Below, one piece after another: positions 59,052 to 64,000 of a stretch of 64,000 nt of DNA (position 1 is its first letter; each line of letters starts with the position of its first letter). Location: contig NZ_LS974202.1 of NCBI RefSeq assembly GCF_900157305.1, positions 1,178,001-1,242,000 on the forward strand. Direction: 5' to 3'. The translations under genes and the position numbers were made by a program. Below the pieces are notes generated by a model. The model was not told where the DNA came from, did no database searches, and saw nothing but the letters and a program-made list of their open reading frames with translations. This stretch comes from Mesotoga infera (lineage in GTDB: Bacteria; Thermotogota; Thermotogae; Petrotogales; Kosmotogaceae).

Positions 59052-59828
59052 ATGGCATACGAAAAAGTGAGAGAGTTAATGGAATCGCTCAAGCTTACCG
59101 GAATGATGAACTCGCTGGATTTCTCTCTACACAATTGGGGCAAAGGAGAGAAAGATGTAACCGAGCTCTTGGAAGAATTACTGCTGGCTGAAGTAAAGGA
59201 GAAGAGTGAAAGAAGATATCTCACAGCTCTCAAATACAGTGGACTTCCATTTCACAAAACACTCGAAGAATTCGACTTCTCCTTTCAGCCTTCAATAGAC
59301 AGGAAACAGATAATGGAACTGAAGAGCTTGAGATTCCTGTACGAAAAAGAGAATGTCGTTCTGCTTGGACCTCCCGGGGTTGGAAAAACACATCTGGCAG
59401 TAGCCCTGGGAATGGAAGCGCTCAGAGAAGGGAAGAAAGTTTACTTTGTGAATGCAATATCGCTTGTGGACAAACTGAAGAAGGCCTTTTCTGAAAGACG
59501 GTTTGAAAAGACGATAGGTTACTTCAAATCGATTGAGCTACTCATTGTAGACGAGTTGGGGTATCTCCCACTTGAAAATGAAGGTGCAAAGCTCTTCTTT
59601 GAACTGGTGAGTGAGAAATACGAAAAGGGAAGCATAATCCTTACTTCAAACAGAGGCTTTGCAGAATGGAACAGAATCTTTGAAGACGAGATACTCGCAA
59701 CAGCCGTTCTTGACAGACTATTGCATCACTGTACCATTGTCAACATACGAGGAAAGAGTTACAGGCTTAGAGAGAAACAGAAAACCGGTCTTATTGGTAC
59801 ACAATTGATTAGTTCGCCTGGTCATTGA
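59052..59828 (+). CDS. istB: IS21-family helper ATPase IstB
   Basis: This 258-residue AAA+ protein has Walker A VLLGPPGVGKTHLAVALG, Walker B LLIVDELGYLPLENEGA, sensor IILTSNRGFAEWNRIF and an arginine-rich C-terminus (LDRLLHHCTIVNIRGKSYR). It is related to DnaC and selects target DNA for IstA. No truncation is visible, so the element may still be active. Confidence 0.95.
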   Translation: MAYEKVRELMESLKLTGMMNSLDFSLHNWGKGEKDVTELLEELLLAEVKEKSERRYLTALKYSGLPFHKTLEEFDFSFQPSIDRKQIMELKSLRFLYEKENVVLLGPPGVGKTHLAVALGMEALREGKKVYFVNAISLVDKLKKAFSERRFEKTIGYFKSIELLIVDELGYLPLENEGAKLFFELVSEKYEKGSIILTSNRGFAEWNRIFEDEILATAVLDRLLHHCTIVNIRGKSYRLREKQKTGLIGTQLISSPGH

Positions 59829-60372
59829 TTTCACAAAAATCGTTGATGTTTTTCCACATTTCCGATCGATGTTTTTTCACATTTCCGATTGATGTTGACA
59901 CACTGTCTTCCGATCACATTTCTTCGATCCTTCTCCCCTTCGCAAGTGATGGAGCCTTTCGACCTCCTCATCACCCCCTTGGCTTATAGCCAAGGTCCCT
60001 TCTCCTTTCGGAGAGGTTCTTCACTACTACGGGTTCATCTGCCATCCTCCTGAGCTTTCCCTTAACTTGGATCTCCTCCTTGCTAACGGTTACCCCTTTC
60101 GGACTCATGAGGACTTCCCCGGGTAAGATACACCACTTTCATCCGAATCCTGCCATCCGAACCTTTACAGCTGGAGTCAGGGCTTTCCCTTATCTCGCAG
60201 GGTTACCCTCTGTAACGGCCATCTCTGGTTCACTTTCGTTCAGTTCCGGACTTTGCCTCGGGCTTCCTTCAGATTCACCGTTACCAGTGACACCCTTGCC
60301 TCTGGCTAATGCTTCTTTGACTCCCCACATTCGGGTCTTTCACCCTATAGTTGTGTACCATGCCGGGCGCAC

Positions 60373-60480
60373 GAGATGCCGGATCAGGTCCGGCATGACG
60401 GGAAGGAGGAAAGGACGGGTTCACGCTCCGGGACGCAGGACGATGGACGGTTCTTCTCGCTCTTCCCGCTCTTCATTCTG
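60373..60480. repeat. Hairpin repeat at the 5' side of the second intron
   Basis: ATGCCGGA...TCCGGCAT (60375-60398), then the CGTCC-rich repeat GACGGGTTCACGCTCCGGG and GACGATGGACGGTTCTTC (60414-60455). No gene is present. Confidence 0.7.
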
Positions 60481-60505
60481 CAAAGAATCATATAAATCAT
60501 TGCCC

Positions 60506-60550
60506 TTGAAATATAAAATAAGGCGTGATAGAATACTAACGAACGTTAAA
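60506..60550 (+). promoter_or_regulatory. Promoter and operator of the TetR gene
   Basis: TTGAAA (60506-60511), 17 bases, TAGAAT (60529-60534), immediately followed by TACTAACGAACGTTAAA (60534-60550). The last word contains the dyad TAACG-AA-CGTTA and is found again, base for base, at 61198-61214. Confidence 0.8.
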
Positions 60551-60566
60551 TATAAAGGTGCGTGCG

Positions 60567-61154
60567 ATGGCGGAGAAGGATTTAAAAGAGAGAATCAAGG
60601 AAGTGGCGGTTGAGCATTTCAACAGAAACGGTTATCACGGAACGACGATACGCAACATCGCCAACGATGTGGGATGTTCTCTACCGATGATCTATTATTA
60701 CTACAAGAACAAAAAAGAGTTGTTCGATGAAATAATCAAAAAGGAGTTCTTCAGCATTATAAAGAAGCAGGCTTCTCACCTGAAAACCTCCGGCATCGTG
60801 GATTTCTACACCAAGTTCATCAACGACCTGAACGCCCTGAACAACTACGATAAGCAGGTTTACCGGCTAGGGATAAAAGTTTATCTCTCCTTCGACGGCG
60901 ACGATGAATTGATGAACCTCATGGATGAATGGGAAAAGACCATACTGCCCAGGCATTACAAGATTCTGCAGCCTCATCTGAAGAACACCGAAAACGACAC
61001 GGCGGTTGTGCGGACTCTGGTGCATCTCATGGAAACGCTGATCGAGAACATAGTCGTGAAAAACAGATACTTGCCAGAGGGGGAGATCCGGGAAGAGATC
61101 GCCATCGTTCTGCGCGGTGTGGACGGTTCAATTCCCGATCCGCAATCACACTGA
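60567..61154 (+). CDS. TetR-family transcriptional regulator
   Basis: From the ATG at 60567 this 195-residue protein has the TetR DNA-binding domain: IKEVAVEHFNRNGYHGTTIR, NIANDVGCSLPMIYYYYKNK and KKELFDEIIKKEF. The helical ligand-binding domain that follows is not recognisable by ligand. AAAGGTG lies 6 bases before the ATG; the frame also opens at GTG 60558. Identical operator words in front of this gene and the next one imply that it controls both. Confidence 0.92.
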   Translation: MAEKDLKERIKEVAVEHFNRNGYHGTTIRNIANDVGCSLPMIYYYYKNKKELFDEIIKKEFFSIIKKQASHLKTSGIVDFYTKFINDLNALNNYDKQVYRLGIKVYLSFDGDDELMNLMDEWEKTILPRHYKILQPHLKNTENDTAVVRTLVHLMETLIENIVVKNRYLPEGEIREEIAIVLRGVDGSIPDPQSH

Positions 61155-61197
61155 ACGTAAGCCAAAATATAAAGATGCAGTTTTACTACATACACTT

Positions 61198-61214
61198 TAC
61201 TAACGAACGTTAAA
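61198..61214 (+). promoter_or_regulatory. Second copy of the TetR operator
   Basis: TACTAACGAACGTTAAA is identical to 60534-60550 and lies 24 bases before the GTG start of the next gene. A TACACT word (61191-61196) directly upstream may be its -10 box. Confidence 0.75.
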
Positions 61215-61237
61215 ACAACAAAGAGGAGAGGAGAAAA

Positions 61238-61687
61238 GTGGAAATCGAAAAGAGACTCGCAATACTTCAGAACACATACGCGGTATCGGTGGCGGAGGCC
61301 GTCAACACGTACGACAGATTGAAGGCGCTGGAGGCGATAGTCGAGAGAAGAAAAGAGAGGCAGGCCCAGACGGCTCCATACATGAATCAACAGCTGGGCA
61401 TAGAGAACGTAGAAGATGTCTTTTACAAGCTTTCGGAGATCTACGGCTGTGCGAACTGGGAGGTGGAGAAAACAGGGGAGGGCTATGTCGCCACAGCGAC
61501 TTCATGCAAACTCTGCGCGCTTTCCAAGAAGATGGGCGGGGCGAACCCCTGTGATGGATGGTGTCTAGACCCCATGATCGCCATGTTGTCGGCGGCCGTT
61601 AAAATCGACTCCAGACACATAACTGTTGAGAGTACTTTAATGAAAAGCGATAAATGTAGAATGCTGATTAATACAAAATTTGAATAG
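61238..61687 (+). CDS. Cys-rich protein, possibly L-2-amino-thiazoline-4-carboxylate hydrolase-like
   Basis: This 149-residue protein starts at GTG 61238 behind GAGGAGAGGAG. The N-terminal half is helical and charged. The C-terminal half holds clustered Cys residues: CKLCALSKKMGGANPCDGWC and, later, SDKCRMLI. The spacing recalls the C-terminal part of the L-2-amino-thiazoline-4-carboxylate hydrolase-like family, but I am not certain. The Cys residues could bind a metal or an iron-sulfur cluster. It is probably controlled by the adjacent TetR protein through the shared 17-bp site. Confidence 0.6.
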   Translation: MEIEKRLAILQNTYAVSVAEAVNTYDRLKALEAIVERRKERQAQTAPYMNQQLGIENVEDVFYKLSEIYGCANWEVEKTGEGYVATATSCKLCALSKKMGGANPCDGWCLDPMIAMLSAAVKIDSRHITVESTLMKSDKCRMLINTKFE

Positions 61688-61801
61688 CAATAGAAGCGAG
61701 TGAATCCAATTTGATTACTCAGAAATATCGTACAAAAAAGCCATTATGATTCCACACAAAAATTGAAACTTATCGTGTTGCGAACTATAGTTGATACAAG
61801 A

Positions 61802-61823
61802 AAGCGGGCCTTACGGCCCGCTT
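61802..61823. terminator. Bidirectional terminator-like hairpin
   Basis: AAGCGGGCC, TTAC, GGCCCGCTT forms a perfect 9-bp stem between two convergent genes. T-rich sequence follows on each strand (TATTCTT on plus, TCTTGT on minus), though short. Confidence 0.65.
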
Positions 61824-61840
61824 ATTCTTGCGCGGGGAGA

Positions 61841-64000
61841 TCACTTCCTTCTGAGCGTTATCGCGAATATATGGACGTTAGGGATCTGCGGAAAGACTAT
61901 GGTTTTGAGTGGTCTGTCGAGAGTTTCGATGCACCGGTAGTAAAGCATGCATTTTATTCTCTCTATGTTTCCGGTGTTGTCGTATCTGGAGGGAAAAGTG
62001 AAGGCTATATCCTCGCCCATCGAGGGGCCGCCGCACCAGTCGGAGAAGGAGACAGAGATGTTCTGTGTGGTTCCATCCTCGTAAACCAGCATCGCCTGTC
62101 CCGTGTAATCGCCGTGGTTGGCCGAACCCAGTATGCAGATCCGGCTGAAAACCTCCGGAACGAAGGTAACGGCCTGGCCGGTCAGGCGCATGTTGTCCCT
62201 TCCCTTCGTCGTAATCGCAAATTCTACGCCGGAGATCTCCAGCCTGCCGTCGATGAGGCTCTTTTCCAGTTCCTGCGCGGGATAAGAGGCACCGAAGATG
62301 CCCTGCGGGTTGTCGAAATTCGAGCTTTTCCTTTCATCGGCCGTTGCCAGACCGTCGTTGTCGAAGAGCGCCCTCAGATCTAGGTGTACCTGGTCGAGAT
62401 TCTCGATCAAATCAACGGCCACGGTCGGCACCTGAACGATCTTTCTCTCGGTAGATACGATTCTCCCTGGCAGCGCGGTCATTCCCTCTTCGTATCCGGG
62501 AACGGCCCTGTGATTCAAGACCAGTGTTTCGTCGCTCTCCGGTATGTACAGGGCGATCAGGTCGGGTAGAAACACCAGCTGATCGAGATCGAAGCTTCCC
62601 GACCCGACCTTTCCCCCCAGCGTGAGCGTCGAATCCTGACCTGTGCCGGTGATGCCACCAACTTTGAAGATCGAATTCCGGGCGATGGAAAGGGTCACTT
62701 CAGATCTCGACTCCCCCAGGCGGAGTGTGAAAGAGACGGGGCCGGTCTGAACATTGCCGACCCCGGCGAAGGCCGAATAAGGTACCGGAGGCAGCGCGAC
62801 GCTCTCCCTCAGACTGAAGACGCCACTTACCTTCAGAGAGGCGTTTCCCGAGATCCCTGTGCCCTGAAATGTATCGACTTCGGAGAGGCCGGTCCTCATC
62901 GCTTCGGCCTCTATCACCTTCGCCGGTGTAAGCAACTCGATCGTGCCGGAGAAGTACTTTTCGTACTCGTCAGGCAATCTCGAAAGTCTTTCCAGCGAAA
63001 GCAGCATGGATATCGTCGATTCGGCGCCGGCATTTCTGTTTATGTGGGAGAATTCCATACCGTCGTACCCCTCCCCGTTCGGTCCGATCATGGACTGGCC
63101 AAGTGAGTTGAGACCGATGAACCAGCTCCCCAGAAGCGCGGTGATCGTCGCGATCTCGCGGTCATTCGTAATGGAGAAGAGCGTGTAGCCGGTCGAAATG
63201 GCCGCCTCTGCAGCATAGGCGATCTGAGGGAAGAGCTGGACGAAACCGCTCAGAGAATACACCGGACCGGCGCTGAGCAGAAGCATGGCGCCGTCTTTGA
63301 AGGCGTCGGCCGCTAGCCCGAGCATTTCATCATCTTCCAGCGCCAGCGCGGTCATCGCGAGCGCTTCGAGCTGTCTGGAGCCCCAGCCGTGCCAGTGAGG
63401 GACGTTCTCCTGCGGAGCGTTCTCGTCCACCAGACCTCTGAAGATCGAGTCATTATCGGTGATCAGTTTCGATCTAAGAGAACCGGAACAGCGTTTTATG
63501 AAGTTAAGCACTTCGAGGTCGTTGGAGATTCTGTAAAGCTCGACCGCGCCAAGGAGCGCTACCGATGAGATGTCAGTGTATCCCTGGATCAGGCCATCTC
63601 TTTCGTAGTTGAGTAAAACTCTGAAGGCCTTATGCGAAGCCCTGGCCAACTCCATGGAGTAGGAAGGGTCTCTCTGACTCAGCACCCAAGCACCCGTCGA
63701 TAACGCCCAGAGCCCGCGAGCAGTCCACCAGTTGCCGCCTTTGCGCGAGGTGGGGCCGTTACGGTTTATCTTCCCGTCCGCGAAGATGAAATTGAAGAAG
63801 TCGCCGTCCACATCTTGCATGGCCAGAAGGAAGTCCAGGGCTTCCCGGGCCTTGAGATAATGAGACTCTTCGGCCGATTTCTCGAAGAGTCTCAGGTAGA
63901 GTATGGCGGCTCTGGCCACGTCGTCCACGCAGGTTACTCCCTCCCCCGGGGCCTGTGCGTGTCTGTAAGATCCATCGGGCTGCCGGTCGGCGTAGATCCA
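61841..64000 (-). CDS. Large alpha-toroid protein, 5' end off the window
   Basis: The frame runs from the stop at 61841 to the window edge without a stop, giving at least 719 residues; the first visible codons read WIYADRQPDGSYRHAQAPGE. The N-terminal 350 residues have repeated helix pairs of an alpha/alpha toroid, with TCVDDVARAAILYLRLFEKS and NWWTARGLWALSTGAWVLSQ, a pattern seen in glycosidase-like or lyase-like secreted proteins. The C-terminal half is beta-rich (GNASLKVSGVFSLRESVALP, SFTLRLGESRSEVTLSIARN), perhaps carbohydrate-binding domains. The true start and any signal peptide lie beyond base 64000, so the function cannot be assigned. Confidence 0.75.
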   Translation of the reverse strand, partial: WIYADRQPDGSYRHAQAPGEGVTCVDDVARAAILYLRLFEKSAEESHYLKAREALDFLLAMQDVDGDFFNFIFADGKINRNGPTSRKGGNWWTARGLWALSTGAWVLSQRDPSYSMELARASHKAFRVLLNYERDGLIQGYTDISSVALLGAVELYRISNDLEVLNFIKRCSGSLRSKLITDNDSIFRGLVDENAPQENVPHWHGWGSRQLEALAMTALALEDDEMLGLAADAFKDGAMLLLSAGPVYSLSGFVQLFPQIAYAAEAAISTGYTLFSITNDREIATITALLGSWFIGLNSLGQSMIGPNGEGYDGMEFSHINRNAGAESTISMLLSLERLSRLPDEYEKYFSGTIELLTPAKVIEAEAMRTGLSEVDTFQGTGISGNASLKVSGVFSLRESVALPPVPYSAFAGVGNVQTGPVSFTLRLGESRSEVTLSIARNSIFKVGGITGTGQDSTLTLGGKVGSGSFDLDQLVFLPDLIALYIPESDETLVLNHRAVPGYEEGMTALPGRIVSTERKIVQVPTVAVDLIENLDQVHLDLRALFDNDGLATADERKSSNFDNPQGIFGASYPAQELEKSLIDGRLEISGVEFAITTKGRDNMRLTGQAVTFVPEVFSRICILGSANHGDYTGQAMLVYEDGTTQNISVSFSDWCGGPSMGEDIAFTFPSRYDNTGNIERIKCMLYYRCIETLDRPLKTIVFPQIPNVHIFAITLRRK

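Larger units (their letters stand above)
57848..59900 (+). mobile_element. IS21-family insertion sequence
   Basis: The element is about 2053 bp with ends TGTCGACATCAAC (left) and, reversed, TGTCAACATCAAT (right). Internal terminal repeats GAAAATGTGAAAAAGCATCG (left) and GAAATGTGAAAAAACATCGA, GAAATGTGGAAAAACATCAA (right) are typical of IS21. It carries istA and istB in tandem. Direct target repeats are absent: the left flank reads CTTCTTG and the right flank CACTGTC. Confidence 0.92.
57415..60372 (-). mobile_element. Second group IIC intron, deleted and split by IS21
   Basis: The 5' part of the intron is at 60372-59901 (472 bases, matching 14207-14678 of the intact copy) and the 3' part at 57848-57415 (434 bases, matching 15708-16141), including domains V and VI. 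The 1029 bases in between, which encode most of the reverse transcriptase, are missing and an IS21-family element is present instead. The intron 5' end follows the hairpin ATGCCGGA...TCCGGCAT by three bases (CTC), and the 3' flank begins CGCTC, the sequence that follows this hairpin elsewhere. It cannot encode its own maturase; splicing would need help in trans and the IS makes it unlikely. Confidence 0.9.

Overview
The window most resembles a chromosome segment of a mesophilic Thermotogota bacterium (Mesotoga/Kosmotoga-like). This is inferred from gene content, not from a marker gene: ABC sugar importers with ROK and DeoR-type control, a bacterial cyclic-2,3-diphosphoglycerate synthetase homologue, Thermotogota-style amino-sugar genes and about 45-50% GC. 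No rRNA operon or housekeeping marker is present. Intergenic DNA is unusually rich in modular hairpin repeats.

Layout. 1-359: 5' part of a DUF4268 protein. 600-13436 (minus): a complete type 1 BREX phage-defence operon, brxA-brxB-brxC-pglX-pglZ-brxL, with a repeat-derived segment inside the pglX reading frame. 13787-16385: hairpin repeats carrying an intact group IIC intron with its reverse transcriptase. 16391-29413 (minus): a ten-gene alpha-mannoside operon (ROK repressor, ABC importer, PLP enzyme, GH38 alpha-mannosidase, ROK kinase, GmhA-like isomerase, deoxyhypusine-synthase-like protein, PfkB-HAD fusion) controlled from a 27-bp perfect palindrome. 29474-32133: repeats around a lone DUF4143-type ATPase gene. 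32133-33816: tRNA-Pro, a secreted protein, a 32-residue membrane peptide, a NifX-like protein and PadR. 33825-48586: a DeoR regulator divergent from an amino-sugar or muropeptide gene set (GH3 hexosaminidase, two SIS proteins, secreted glycosidase with pseudomurein-binding-like repeats, ABC importer, BadF-type kinase, ceramidase-like protein, M20 hydrolase, frameshifted CoA-transferase), broken by a tandem repeat array. 48662-55586: cDPG-synthetase homologue, a ubiquitin-like sulfur carrier with an E1-like partner, an ABC exporter, an orphan protein and an ArsB/NhaD permease. 55600-56082: a non-coding stretch packed with three families of short palindromic motifs. 56489-57119: PIN toxin and antitoxin. 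57415-60372: a second group IIC intron split by an IS21-family element. 60506-61687: TetR regulator and a Cys-rich protein sharing an identical 17-bp operator. 61841-64000: 3' part of a large alpha-toroid protein.

How the parts fit together. BREX, the PIN/antitoxin pair and perhaps the DUF4268 protein are defence or stability functions. The two sugar clusters each contain regulator, importer, glycosidase, kinase and isomerase, so each could import and process a glycan. Repeats, introns and IS21 form one connected mobile layer: both introns sit three bases after the hairpin of an intergenic repeat, IS21 has jumped into one intron, and one repeat type has entered a defence gene in frame.
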